From assembly GCA_900541665.1 (NCBI GenBank), contig UQKV01000015.1:1-46063 (forward strand): a stretch of 46,063 nucleotides of DNA, written 5' to 3'. The position numbers and the translations under genes are program-made. The notes under the pieces are model-generated. The model searched no databases, was not told where the DNA came from, and saw only the letters and a program-made list of their open reading frames with translations. Source of the stretch: an uncultured Collinsella sp. (lineage in GTDB: Bacteria > Actinomycetota > Coriobacteriia > Coriobacteriales > Coriobacteriaceae). Shown piece after piece: positions 33,116-42,376 of the stretch (its first letter is position 1; every line of letters begins with the position of its first letter).

Positions 33116-35995
33116 TTACTGTACGTCGAGCTGCGCCTGACGCTCACGGTCACGCTTGAGCAGCGGCGCCAAGAACTTGCCCGTGTAGCTCTGCGAACAT
33201 GCCGCGACTTGCTCCGGCGTGCCTGAGACCACGACGGTTCCGCCGCCATTGCCGCCTTCGGGGCCCATATCGATCAGGCGGTCGGCAACCTTGATGACAT
33301 CAAGGTTGTGCTCGATCACCAGCACCGTGTTGCCCGCATCGACCAAGCGCTGTAGCACATCGAGCAGCTGGCGGACGTCCTCAAAATGAAGGCCGGTCGT
33401 CGGCTCGTCCAAAATATAGAACGTCTTGCCCGTCTGGCGTCGATGAAGCTCCTTAGCGAGCTTCACGCGCTGCGCCTCGCCGCCCGAAAGCGTCGTAGCG
33501 GGCTGGCCCAAGCTCACGTAGCCCAGACCCACGTCATATAGGGTCTGCAGTTTGCGCTTAATCTGCGGGATATTCCCAAAGAAAGCCAGTGCTTCGGTGA
33601 CACTCATGTCGAGCACGTCCGAGATCGTCTTGCCGCGGTAGGTAACCTCGAGTGTCTCGCGGTTATAACGCTTGCCGCCACATACCTCACAGGGGACATA
33701 GATATCGGGAAGGAAGTGCATCTCGATCTTGATCTGGCCATCGCCCTTGCACGCCTCGCAGCGACCGCCGCTTACGTTAAAGGAGAAACGTCCCGGCGAG
33801 TAGCCGCGCGCCTTCGACTCCGGCGTGCTTGCAAATAGCGCACGCAGATCATCCCACAAGCCAATATAGGTCGCAGGGTTCGAACGCGGCGTGCGACCGA
33901 TCGGCGACTGGTCGATATCGATTACCTTATCGATGCACTCGATGCCCTCAATCTTCTTGTACGGCCCCACGGGACGCGTCGAACGATGGATGGCATTCGT
34001 AAGCGCGGGCGCAATCGTATCGGTGACCAGGGAGCTCTTGCCCGATCCCGAAACACCGGTAACGACTGTGAGCGTACCGAACTCAATCTTGGCGGTAACG
34101 TTTTTGAGGTTGTTAGCGCGGGCGCCCGTGATCTTAAGACAGCCGCGGCCGGGCTTGCGGCGCTCATCGGGCACGCGGATCATCCGCTTGCCGGTCAAAT
34201 AAGCACCCGTCATGGAATCGGGGCACGCCATGATATCGGCAGGCGTTCCCGCGGCGACCACGTGTCCGCCGTTAACGCCCGCGCCGGGACCCATATCGAT
34301 CACGTAGTCGGCAGCGCGAATAGTATCTTCGTCGTGCTCGACGACGATAACGGTATTACCGATATCGCGCAAGCGCTCGAGCGTCTTGATCAGGCGCTCG
34401 TTGTCGCGTTGGTGAAGGCCGATCGACGGCTCGTCCAGAATGTACAGAACGCCCATGAGGCCGGCGCCGATCTGCGTTGCCAGGCGAATGCGCTGTGCCT
34501 CACCGCCGGAAAGCGTCGCCGAGGCGCGATCGAGCGTCAGATAGTCGAGTCCGACATCGACCAGAAAACGAAGGCGCTCCAGGATTTCCTTGACGATGCG
34601 ACCGCCGATAAACTGCTGACGCTCGGTAAGCTCCAGGCCCTCAAAAAACTCGAGCGACTCACGACACGACAGGCAGCAGACGTCGTAAATGGACTTGCCG
34701 CCCACGGTGACGGCAAGCATCTCGGGACGCAGGCGAGCACCATGACAGCTCGAGCATGGCTCTTCGCGAATGTATTTCTCCAAGCGAGTCCTGGTGTTCT
34801 CGTTCGTCGTCTCGTTGTAGCGCTCGTACAGGATGTTGCGCACACCCGAGAACTTAGTGTCCCACTGGCTGCGACGCCCATCGAGCTTTTGATAGTCGAC
34901 CGAAATCTTCGTGTCGCCCATGCCATCCAAAAACGCACGACGCACCCGCGGGGGCAGGTCCTCCCATGGCGTATCGGCACTCACCTTAAAGTGTTTGCAG
35001 ACCGCGGCAAAAATCTGCGGATAATAGTTGGAATTGCCGAACAGGCTGCCAAAGACTCCGTCGGCAATCGACTTTGAGGGGTCTTCAATCAGTGCCTCGG
35101 CATCGACTGTCTTTTTAAAGCCCAGGCCGTCGCACTCGGGACATGCACCATAGGGCGCGTTGAACGAGAAATCGCGCGGCTGTAGGTCGTCGATGGAATG
35201 CCCGTGCTCCGGGCACGCCAGCGCCAGCGAATACTCCAGCAGCTCGCCCTCGGTTCCCTCGGGAGCGTCGCGGTCGGGCAGCATGTACACGCTCACGTTA
35301 CCGTGCGCCAGTGCCGTCGCCTGCTCAACGGACTCGGCAATGCGACCCAGGGAGTTCTCTCGAATCACGATACGGTCAACCACGACCTCAATGTCGTGTT
35401 TGAACTTCTTGTCCAGGTCGATAGGGTCGTCAAGCGAGCGCACCTCGCCGTCGACGCGCACACGGCTAAAGCCCTCCGCACGCAGGTCCTCAAACAGCTT
35501 GGCGTATTCGCCCTTGCGTCCACGAACCACCGGCGCCAACACAAACGCGCGGCGGCCCTCCCCCGCCGCCAGCACCTTGTCGGCGACCTGATCGGTCGTC
35601 TGACGCTCAATGACACGACCGCACTCAGGACAGTGCGGCGTTCCCACGCGAGCAAACAGCAGACGCAGATAGTCATAAATCTCGGTTACGGTGCCCACCG
35701 TCGAGCGTGGGTTTTTGGACGTCGTCTTCTGATCGATCGACACAGCCGGCGACAGACCGTCAATCGAGTCCAGATCGGGCTTGTCCATCTGGCCCAAAAA
35801 CTGACGCGCATAGCTCGAAAGGCTCTCGACGTAACGGCGCTGGCCCTCGGCATAGATGGTATCGAACGCCAGTGAGCTCTTGCCCGATCCGGAAAGACCG
35901 GTTATGACCACGAGCTGGTCACGCGGAATGGAAACATCGATATCGCGCAGGTTATGCTCGCGCGCGCCGCGAATAACGATAGAAGAATCAGACAT
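33116..35995 (-). CDS. uvrA: Excinuclease ABC subunit A
   Basis: A 959-residue damage-recognition ATPase with two ABC modules. Walker A motifs: GLSGSGKSS (about 34-42) and GVSGSGKSS in the second half. Signatures are LSGGEAQR, seen twice. Zinc modules: CPECGRVIERQ (atypical first module), CSSCHGARL, and CEACKGDGQIK with CEVCGGKRYN. It opens IVIRGAREHNLRDIDVSIPRD, as usual for UvrA. AAGGAGC lies before the ATG. It is read away from the plus-strand LtaS-like gene across a 193-base gap. Confidence 0.97.
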   Translation of the reverse strand: MSDSSIVIRGAREHNLRDIDVSIPRDQLVVITGLSGSGKSSLAFDTIYAEGQRRYVESLSSYARQFLGQMDKPDLDSIDGLSPAVSIDQKTTSKNPRSTVGTVTEIYDYLRLLFARVGTPHCPECGRVIERQTTDQVADKVLAAGEGRRAFVLAPVVRGRKGEYAKLFEDLRAEGFSRVRVDGEVRSLDDPIDLDKKFKHDIEVVVDRIVIRENSLGRIAESVEQATALAHGNVSVYMLPDRDAPEGTEGELLEYSLALACPEHGHSIDDLQPRDFSFNAPYGACPECDGLGFKKTVDAEALIEDPSKSIADGVFGSLFGNSNYYPQIFAAVCKHFKVSADTPWEDLPPRVRRAFLDGMGDTKISVDYQKLDGRRSQWDTKFSGVRNILYERYNETTNENTRTRLEKYIREEPCSSCHGARLRPEMLAVTVGGKSIYDVCCLSCRESLEFFEGLELTERQQFIGGRIVKEILERLRFLVDVGLDYLTLDRASATLSGGEAQRIRLATQIGAGLMGVLYILDEPSIGLHQRDNERLIKTLERLRDIGNTVIVVEHDEDTIRAADYVIDMGPGAGVNGGHVVAAGTPADIMACPDSMTGAYLTGKRMIRVPDERRKPGRGCLKITGARANNLKNVTAKIEFGTLTVVTGVSGSGKSSLVTDTIAPALTNAIHRSTRPVGPYKKIEGIECIDKVIDIDQSPIGRTPRSNPATYIGLWDDLRALFASTPESKARGYSPGRFSFNVSGGRCEACKGDGQIKIEMHFLPDIYVPCEVCGGKRYNRETLEVTYRGKTISDVLDMSVTEALAFFGNIPQIKRKLQTLYDVGLGYVSLGQPATTLSGGEAQRVKLAKELHRRQTGKTFYILDEPTTGLHFEDVRQLLDVLQRLVDAGNTVLVIEHNLDVIKVADRLIDMGPEGGNGGGTVVVSGTPEQVAACSQSYTGKFLAPLLKRDRERQAQLDVQ

Positions 35996-36138
35996 GGAAG
36001 CTCCTTGCCTCCTACAACTTCAAATCACACTGACGATGAGTTTAGCGCACTCGACGCGCACAGATGTTCGTAATACAAGATTCGCAGACCTTTTGCTTTG
36101 CGTATCGGGTGCTTTGTTTCTCGAAATGCCGGGAAAAG

Positions 36139-36176
36139 GTTACAGTAATCTAATAATGAACTTAATTTGCTGTAAC
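36139..36176 (+). promoter_or_regulatory. Candidate promoter of the LtaS-like gene
   Basis: TTACAG (36140-36145), 17-bp spacer, TAATTT (36163-36168). Inverted arms GTTACAG (36139-36145) and CTGTAAC (36170-36176) bracket both hexamers, so a dimeric regulator could cover the promoter. The matches are moderate. Confidence 0.35.
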
Positions 36177-36188
36177 AGAGGAACGTCC

Positions 36189-38342
36189 ATGACCGAAGAT
36201 ATCCCCCTTGAAATCACTTCGAGTGACATGGCCAATCTGCCCATATTCATCGCCGTCCTTATCGTGGCCGCTGTCATCGCACGCATATGCGTTTCAGTCA
36301 AACGAAAGGAACAGCCGCCTGTTTTTCGCGCCCTTTGGTGCGCGACGCTCCTCATCCCGCTCGGCATGGTAGCTGCATGGATTACGAATCAATTGCTCGT
36401 AAATGAGGACAGTTCCCTATGGGTCCTTTCTTATTCGGCACTCGGTGCTGCCGCCGTCATACTTCTTGTCGAGCCCTTGGTTTCGGGACTTATCGACCAA
36501 ACCGATCTTGCGACGGGAACGGTTGCCTGTATTTGCCGTGACATCCTTGTCATCGCCGCTGTTTCAGCGCTCTCGTTCGTTTCACTCGAAATTGCCTGCA
36601 ACGAAACGTTCTATCGCATTCCCGCCAACTCATTCGGGTTTTCCGTCGGGCTGCTCGCGACGGTTCTACTCTCCCTTTATTTGCTGGGACAGCGTCATGG
36701 AGGCGTCATGACCCTCGTGCCCATCATCTGTTGCATCCTTGGCATTGCCGAGCACTTCGTCATAACGTTTAAAGGCGAAGCCATCCTGCCAAGCGATATC
36801 TTGGCCCTTGGCACCGCAATGGAGGTGAGCGAGGGATACGAGTTTACCTTTACCGCCGGAATCGTAACCTCTCTCGCCCTGCTGGAGATTTCCCTGGGGC
36901 TTCTTTCGCTTATCCGACCGCGAAAGCTCCGTACGTCCACCCATGTCTTCCCCGCAATCGCCGCTAACCTCTGCGCTTTTCTGCTAGTGACCGTTGTGGG
37001 GCTTTCGGGCTTTTCCAGCATCGACTTGGAGCAGGCGCTGGATTTTGGATTTGACCGTTGGCAGCCCATCACCACATATGCGTCTCAGGGTTTTATCACT
37101 TCGTTCACCGAAATGGTCAACGAGTTGCCCATTGAGAAGCCCGAAGACTATACGCCCGATGAGGCGCAGAGCATCGAGCAGGAGCTCGCCGCCGCCTACG
37201 ACAGCACGTATGGCTCGAGCGAGCAGCGCGCGGCTGCCGTTGCCCAGTTCAATGAAATCAAGCCAACGATTGTTGCCGTCATGAACGAGAGTTTTAGCGA
37301 CCTTTCGTGCTTTGAGCAGCTCCAGGCGGCCGGGTACACCGGCCCCGCATTCTACAACTCGCTTCCCGACACACTTGTTCGCGGCACCATGCTCGCTTCG
37401 GTCACCGGTGGCGGAACGGCAAACTCCGAATTCGAATTTTTGACCGGAGCGACAACGGCCTTTGTCGGATTAGGCAAGATCCCCTATCAGCTGTATCAGA
37501 TGAATGGCGTCAACAGCCTGGCAAAGGACCTTAAAGAGCTTGGGTATACCGCTACCGCTATGCACCCGCAAAACCCCGTCAACTACCATCGAGATAAAAT
37601 CTATCAGCAGTTGGGCTTTGGAGACTTTCTTTCAATCGGCGATTTCGAAGGTGCGCCCTGTTACCATGCCGGCGTATGCGACTACGCCACCTACGACAAG
37701 ATACTCGACCTGCTTAGAACCGACGAAGCGCCGCAGTTCATCTTTGACGTCACGATGCAAAATCACGGCGGCTACGACTATGGCACCGTTCCCGCCGAAG
37801 AGCTGACAAACTATTGGGTCGAGGGAGCCAGTGAGGGCGCCAATAGCGCGCTCAACACCTATCTCACCTGCATCAACGCATCCGACCGGGACCTCGAGTA
37901 CTTTATCAACGAGCTCCGCAATATCGGCAGACCGGTTGTTCTTGTCTTTTTTGGCGACCATCAGCCGAGCGCCGCAACGACTCTCAACGACGAGCTGTAC
38001 CCTCAGGAAGACACGGCAAGCCACGCTTACCGTGTCTATCAGTCGACCTATTTCGTCTGGGCTAACTATGAAATCGCCGGCAATACCGAGCTCAACGTCT
38101 ACGACACCGTCGGGGCAAACGAGATTGCAGCCATTACCCTTAATAAGATCGGCGCCCCGCTCACCGACTATCAAAAGGCCCTGCTTGCAACAAGGTCAGA
38201 TGTGCCCACCATCAATGTCGCTGGCTATCTCGGTGCCGACGGGCTGCGCTACGACTTGGAATCTGAAGACAGCCCCTACACCTCGACGATCGACAAGCTG
38301 CAGCGCATGCAATACCTCGAGTTCGCCAGCAAAGTTCAGTAA
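36189..38342 (+). CDS. LtaS-like phosphoglycerol transferase (sulfatase fold)
   Basis: A 717-residue membrane enzyme. Several membrane segments (about 17-35, 48-66, 76-100, 115-135, 150-190, 222-242, 255-275) precede an extracellular sulfatase-type domain (about 358-700). Likely catalytic residues: E367 (VMNESFSD), nucleophile T410 (GGGTANSEFEFLTG), H526 (MQNHGGYD) and D590-H591 (FFGDHQPSA). Family members move glycerol phosphate to lipoteichoic acid or cell-surface glycans. The GGGTANSEFEF form is widespread in Firmicutes and Coriobacteria, and the exact acceptor is unknown. ATG 36189 has AGAGGAA upstream. It opens the plus-strand island. Confidence 0.87.
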   Translation: MTEDIPLEITSSDMANLPIFIAVLIVAAVIARICVSVKRKEQPPVFRALWCATLLIPLGMVAAWITNQLLVNEDSSLWVLSYSALGAAAVILLVEPLVSGLIDQTDLATGTVACICRDILVIAAVSALSFVSLEIACNETFYRIPANSFGFSVGLLATVLLSLYLLGQRHGGVMTLVPIICCILGIAEHFVITFKGEAILPSDILALGTAMEVSEGYEFTFTAGIVTSLALLEISLGLLSLIRPRKLRTSTHVFPAIAANLCAFLLVTVVGLSGFSSIDLEQALDFGFDRWQPITTYASQGFITSFTEMVNELPIEKPEDYTPDEAQSIEQELAAAYDSTYGSSEQRAAAVAQFNEIKPTIVAVMNESFSDLSCFEQLQAAGYTGPAFYNSLPDTLVRGTMLASVTGGGTANSEFEFLTGATTAFVGLGKIPYQLYQMNGVNSLAKDLKELGYTATAMHPQNPVNYHRDKIYQQLGFGDFLSIGDFEGAPCYHAGVCDYATYDKILDLLRTDEAPQFIFDVTMQNHGGYDYGTVPAEELTNYWVEGASEGANSALNTYLTCINASDRDLEYFINELRNIGRPVVLVFFGDHQPSAATTLNDELYPQEDTASHAYRVYQSTYFVWANYEIAGNTELNVYDTVGANEIAAITLNKIGAPLTDYQKALLATRSDVPTINVAGYLGADGLRYDLESEDSPYTSTIDKLQRMQYLEFASKVQ

Positions 38343-38402
38343 GCCCGCCCATTCGCTTGGGTCCATCGTATTGCAAGCACGCTCGGCCCAAATGCATCGC
38401 AA

Positions 38403-38432
38403 ATGACTCCCGCTCGCAAACGAGGGTACAAT
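38403..38432 (+). promoter_or_regulatory. Candidate promoter of mrp
   Basis: ATGACT (38403-38408), 18-bp spacer, TACAAT (38427-38432), about 55 bases before the mrp ATG. The leader holds a small hairpin GGGGC-TCAG-GCCCC. Confidence 0.5.
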
Positions 38433-38487
38433 GACGCTCGTGTCACACCGCGGGGCTCAGGCCCCAACATATACAAAGGAGTCAAAC

Positions 38488-39318
38488 ATGGGTTGCGAGC
38501 ACGCACAGGCAGCCGGCGGGCAAACGTCGCCGTCGCAATTTGAGGAGAATACGCTGTCCGAGGTCAAGCGCGTTATCGCCGTGCTTTCCGGTAAGGGCGG
38601 CGTCGGCAAGTCATTCGTCACCGGCGCCATCGCCACCGAGCTTGCCCGCCACGGTCACAAGGTCGGCGTCCTCGATGCCGATATTACCGGCCCCTCTATC
38701 CCTAAGATGTTCGGCATGAGCGGACGTCACGTCCATGCTCTCGGCAACCTTATGCTGCCCGAAATCTCCGAGCACGGCGTCAAGGTCATGAGCTCCAACC
38801 TGCTGCTCCAAAACGAGACCGACCCCGTCCTTTGGCGCGGTCCGGTCATCGCAGGCGCCATTAGGCAGTTCTGGAGCGAGACCTCGTGGGGCCCCATCGA
38901 CTACCTGCTGGTCGACATGCCTCCGGGAACAGGCGACGTCGCGCTCACCGTCTTCCAGTCGTTGCCCGTCGACGGCATCGTCATCGTCACGAGCCCGCAG
39001 GATCTGGTCTCGATGATCGTCGCCAAGGCGGTCAACATGGCCGAGAAGATGAACGTCCCCATTCTGGGCATTGTCGAGAACATGAGCTATATTGAGTGCC
39101 CCGACTGCGGCAAGAAGATTGAGGTCTTTGGCAAGAGCAAGCTCCCCGAGGTCGCAGATCGCTATAACCTCGACATCTTGGGCCAGCTTCCCATTAATCC
39201 GGCACTCGCCGAGGCCTGCGATAAGGGCGAGGTCGAGACCGCGCTGCCCGATGGCATGTTGCCCAAGGCAGTCTCTGCCGTCGAGGCCGTTACCCCGCAC
39301 GAGACCGACGAGGCCTAA
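38488..39318 (+). CDS. mrp: Mrp/ApbC-family P-loop ATPase, iron-sulfur cluster carrier
   Basis: A 276-residue cytoplasmic ATPase. The deviant Walker A is SGKGGVGKS (about 33-41), followed by VLDADITGPSIPKMFG and the switch VDMPPGTGDVALT. The C-terminal CPDCGK carries the CxxC thought to hold the Fe-S cluster between subunits. There is no DUF59 domain; the short His/Cys-containing N-terminus (MGCEHAQ) is common in anaerobes. AAAGGAG lies before ATG 38488. It delivers Fe-S clusters to apoproteins. It is translationally linked to the next gene (TAAGTG). Confidence 0.93.
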   Translation: MGCEHAQAAGGQTSPSQFEENTLSEVKRVIAVLSGKGGVGKSFVTGAIATELARHGHKVGVLDADITGPSIPKMFGMSGRHVHALGNLMLPEISEHGVKVMSSNLLLQNETDPVLWRGPVIAGAIRQFWSETSWGPIDYLLVDMPPGTGDVALTVFQSLPVDGIVIVTSPQDLVSMIVAKAVNMAEKMNVPILGIVENMSYIECPDCGKKIEVFGKSKLPEVADRYNLDILGQLPINPALAEACDKGEVETALPDGMLPKAVSAVEAVTPHETDEA

Positions 39319-40590
39319 GTGAACGCGAGCGCCTTCTATGACGTCCTGGTAATCGGCGGCGGGGCTTCAGGCCTCGCCGCTGCCATTACGGCCGCACGCG
39401 CTGGCAAAAGCGTCTGCATCGTTGAGCGCGATGTCGCCTGTGGCCTTAAGCTCCTTGCGACCGGTAACGGCCGCTGCAACCTCTCCAACGAATCGATTGA
39501 TCCTCTGCGGTATAACCACCCCGCATTCGTCGAATCCGTCATGGGCCCCCAGCCCGAACAAGAGCTTATGGGTTTCTTCTCCTCGCTGGGTATCATGACA
39601 ACCTCCGAGGAAGGCCGGCTGTACCCGCGCTCCCTTCGCGCCGAATCGGTGCGCGACGCGCTTCTCAACGTTTGCGACCGCCTAGGTATCACCTTAATCT
39701 GCGGAGCCAACGTTGCCTCGGCGCACAAAGCTTCCGAAGGCTGGGCACTCCAAATAGACCGTCCAGCGCGGGCGCTCAAGGCAAAAAAGCACGACGACCG
39801 AAAATCGGAGCTCCGCTCGCTTCGGAAAGCGCTCGCCGATGTCCCTCGCAAGAACGAGGCCCTGCAGGCACATGCCGTAATTATCGCCACGGGCGGCAAC
39901 CCCACCGGTATCGCCGATACGTTTAGCCTCCCCCTCACTTCGCTGCACCCCATCCTCTGCCCCGTATCGGCAACGGTCGTTGGCGATCGGGCGGCACTCA
40001 AGACGTTGGATGGTCTGCGCGTCCGCGCCCGCTTGACGCTCACCCGTAACCATAGTGAGCTCTGGCACGAAGACGGTGAAGTACTGTTTCGAGCCTTCGG
40101 CATCTCGGGCGTCGCTGTCTTCAACCTCTCCCGTCGTATCCAGCGCGGCGATACGATCCTGCTCGACGTTTTCCCCGACCTCTCCAAAGACAAGCTGCTC
40201 GATATGCTCAACCGGCGCGTTGAACTGCTCGGCGGCTTTTCGCCCCGCGATCCCCGTTGGCTCGACGGCATGCTCGCCCCGCAACTCTCCCGCGTCGTCT
40301 GCACAGCGTTCGAGCAGTGCCATCCAGGCTCCAACGATGTCATCCACCTGGTCTCGATCCTCAAGCACTTTAAGTTGCTCGTCGAGGGAACAGCCGAGGA
40401 GCGCTCGGCGCAGGTCACGCGTGGTGGCGTATCTATCGAGAGCATCTCAACACCCAGTCTACGCGCGCGCAGCGCTGTCGACGCCCCGCTTTACGTCTGC
40501 GGCGAAGCGCTCGACATCGACGCCGATTGCGGAGGCTTTAACCTTGCGTGGGCCTGGCTCTCGGGCATTCGCGCTGCAAGCAGCCTGTAG
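39319..40590 (+). CDS. HI0933/BaiN-family FAD-dependent oxidoreductase
   Basis: A 423-residue flavoprotein. The dinucleotide fold is DVLVIGGGASGLAAAI (8-23), followed by the family's CGLKLLATGNGRCNLSN. A mid-region ATGG motif is at VIIATGGNP, and the C-terminus has the FAD-contacting GEALDIDADCGGFNLAWAW. Relatives include BaiN of gut bile-acid dehydroxylating clostridia and many uncharacterised proteins; the substrate here is not known. The start is GTG directly after the mrp stop. A short charged insert (about 150-175) is present. Confidence 0.87.
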   Translation: MNASAFYDVLVIGGGASGLAAAITAARAGKSVCIVERDVACGLKLLATGNGRCNLSNESIDPLRYNHPAFVESVMGPQPEQELMGFFSSLGIMTTSEEGRLYPRSLRAESVRDALLNVCDRLGITLICGANVASAHKASEGWALQIDRPARALKAKKHDDRKSELRSLRKALADVPRKNEALQAHAVIIATGGNPTGIADTFSLPLTSLHPILCPVSATVVGDRAALKTLDGLRVRARLTLTRNHSELWHEDGEVLFRAFGISGVAVFNLSRRIQRGDTILLDVFPDLSKDKLLDMLNRRVELLGGFSPRDPRWLDGMLAPQLSRVVCTAFEQCHPGSNDVIHLVSILKHFKLLVEGTAEERSAQVTRGGVSIESISTPSLRARSAVDAPLYVCGEALDIDADCGGFNLAWAWLSGIRAASSL

Positions 40591-40600
40591 CCGCTCAGTC

Positions 40601-40644
40601 TATAATCAAAAACGCATTCGGGCCGTCTGGGATACCGGACGGCC
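40601..40644 (+). promoter_or_regulatory. Consensus -10 followed by a hairpin, upstream of the second flavoprotein
   Basis: A perfect TATAAT (40601-40606) with no good -35 is followed by a stem GGCCGTC/GACGGCC (40621-40644) and TCTTTCTT. The hairpin could end the upstream transcript, or form the leader of one starting here; AAGGAG of the next gene lies 15 bases further. Confidence 0.4.
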
Positions 40645-40670
40645 TCTTTCTTGCCTCTAAGGAGACCTCG

Positions 40671-42311
40671 ATGATCGAAATTACCCAAGTCAACGCGTCG
40701 CTCGATGAAGCCGGCGATGAAAATGCCTGCCTCATTGTTGGCAAGCGAGTCGCCAAGCGCGTCCTACGTTGCAAGGACTCCGAGATCAAGTCCATCGAGC
40801 TCCACCGCAAGTCAATCGACGCTCGCAAAAAACGAGACGTCCATTTTATCCTGAGCTTTCGTGTTGAGCTGACTAGTCCCCACCTCGAGCGAGAAGCGGT
40901 CGACAGCGTTGCCGAGCGTGACCGCTCGCGCGTACGCGCGATAGAAGACGATGAGCCTTCATTCCCCTCCCCCGTCTCCGACGCACCTCAAGAACGCCCT
41001 GTCGTTGTCGGCGCCGGATGCGCCGGCCTTTTCGCTGCGCTCACGCTCGCCAAAGCAGGTCTTAAGCCCTTGCTTATCGAGCGCGGCGACCCGGCATTTC
41101 GCCGCTCGCAGGCAATCGACCTCTTTCTAAAGGAGCGCATCCTCGACCCCGAGAGCAATATTCAGTTTGGTCTGGGCGGCGCGGGGACCTTCTCGGACGG
41201 CAAGCTCAATACGGGAACAAAAAATCCCGCCCATCGTCTTATCCTCGAAACCTTCGTCGAGGCGGGTGCGCCCCGCGATATTCTGTGGGATGCCAAGCCG
41301 CACATTGGCTCCGACATCCTTCCCACGGTTGTCACCGCTATATCCCAGCGCATCGAGCAGCTCGGAGGTGTCGTCCGTTATCGAACGAAGCTCGTCGACA
41401 TTCGCATCGACGCGTCTGGCGCCATCACCGGTATTGATGTCCAATCGTCCCAAGACGCCGCTTACGAGCCAATCGAGACAAAGCACCTCATCCTCGCCTG
41501 CGGGCATTCTGCTCGCGATATTTTTGAGCTCCTTAAGGACCACAACGTGGCCCTCGCACAAAAGACCTTTGCCATGGGCGTTCGCATCGAGCATCCGCAG
41601 CGCGACATCGACCGAGCCCAATATGGAGCCTTGGCGGGACATCCTGCCCTCGGAGCAGCCCCCTACAAGCTCGTCGCCCATCTTCCCAACGGCCGCAGCG
41701 TGTTCTCGTTTTGCATGTGCCCCGGCGGACAGGTTGTTGCCGCCTCTTCAGAACCGTGCCATCTGTGCGTCAACGGGGCCAGTCTCAATGCCCGCGACGG
41801 ACGCAACGCAAATGCCGCCCTGCTCGTTAACGTCACGCCTGAGGACCTTCCCAACGATGACCCGCTCGCCGGCATCGAGCTCCAGCGTGCCTGCGAGGCG
41901 GCCGCATATCGCCTGGGCGGTTCCAACTGGAACGCACCGGCACAACTCGTCGGAGATTTCCTCGCAGGACGCGCCAGCAAGGCGCCCGGAAAGGTAAAGC
42001 CCACCTATCCACTCGGTGTGACCTGGACGGCAATTGACGAAGCCCTGCCGCAGCATATCGTCGAGTCGCTCCGCCTGGGACTTCCCCTACTCGGAAAAAA
42101 GCTACGAGGCTACGACCGCCCCGATGCCGTTCTTACCGGCGTGGAGACTCGTTCGAGCTCACCGGTCACTGTCACCCGAGACCGAACGTGCCATGCCGTG
42201 TCGACCCCGGGCCTCTACCCTTGTGGTGAGGGAGCTGGATATGCCGGCGGCATCATGAGCGCGGCCACCGACGGCATCCGTTGTGCTGAAGCCCTGATCG
42301 CAGACCTCTAA
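40671..42311 (+). CDS. COG2509-type FAD-dependent dehydrogenase, uncharacterised
   Basis: A 546-residue flavoprotein. An N-terminal domain of about 95 residues (VGKRVAKRVLRCKDSEIKSI, KKRDVHFILSFRVEL) precedes a Rossmann FAD domain (PVVVGAGCAGLFAALTLAKAG, about 104-124). Further family motifs are FGLGGAGTFSDGKLNTGTKN, HIGSDILPTVV, FSFCMCPGGQVVAASSE and the C-terminal GLYPCGEGAGYAGGIMSAATDG. The family is widespread but has no settled substrate. ATG 40671 has AAGGAG 7 bases upstream. It is not homologous to the preceding flavoprotein beyond the FAD fold. Confidence 0.87.
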   Translation: MIEITQVNASLDEAGDENACLIVGKRVAKRVLRCKDSEIKSIELHRKSIDARKKRDVHFILSFRVELTSPHLEREAVDSVAERDRSRVRAIEDDEPSFPSPVSDAPQERPVVVGAGCAGLFAALTLAKAGLKPLLIERGDPAFRRSQAIDLFLKERILDPESNIQFGLGGAGTFSDGKLNTGTKNPAHRLILETFVEAGAPRDILWDAKPHIGSDILPTVVTAISQRIEQLGGVVRYRTKLVDIRIDASGAITGIDVQSSQDAAYEPIETKHLILACGHSARDIFELLKDHNVALAQKTFAMGVRIEHPQRDIDRAQYGALAGHPALGAAPYKLVAHLPNGRSVFSFCMCPGGQVVAASSEPCHLCVNGASLNARDGRNANAALLVNVTPEDLPNDDPLAGIELQRACEAAAYRLGGSNWNAPAQLVGDFLAGRASKAPGKVKPTYPLGVTWTAIDEALPQHIVESLRLGLPLLGKKLRGYDRPDAVLTGVETRSSSPVTVTRDRTCHAVSTPGLYPCGEGAGYAGGIMSAATDGIRCAEALIADL

Positions 42312-42340
42312 CGCACAAATTCCAGCACGCAAAAGACATA

Positions 42341-42370
42341 GGCCCCGAGCTCCACAGGGAACTCGGGGCC
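42341..42370. terminator. Bidirectional terminator between converging genes
   Basis: A stem GGCCCCGAG with CTCGGGGCC, extended inward with one mismatch, lies between the COG2509 stop (42311) and the uvrB stop (42377). Plus-strand flank: TGTTCGTTATTTCTT. Minus-strand flank: TATGTCTTTTG. Confidence 0.75.
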
Positions 42371-42376
42371 TGTTCG

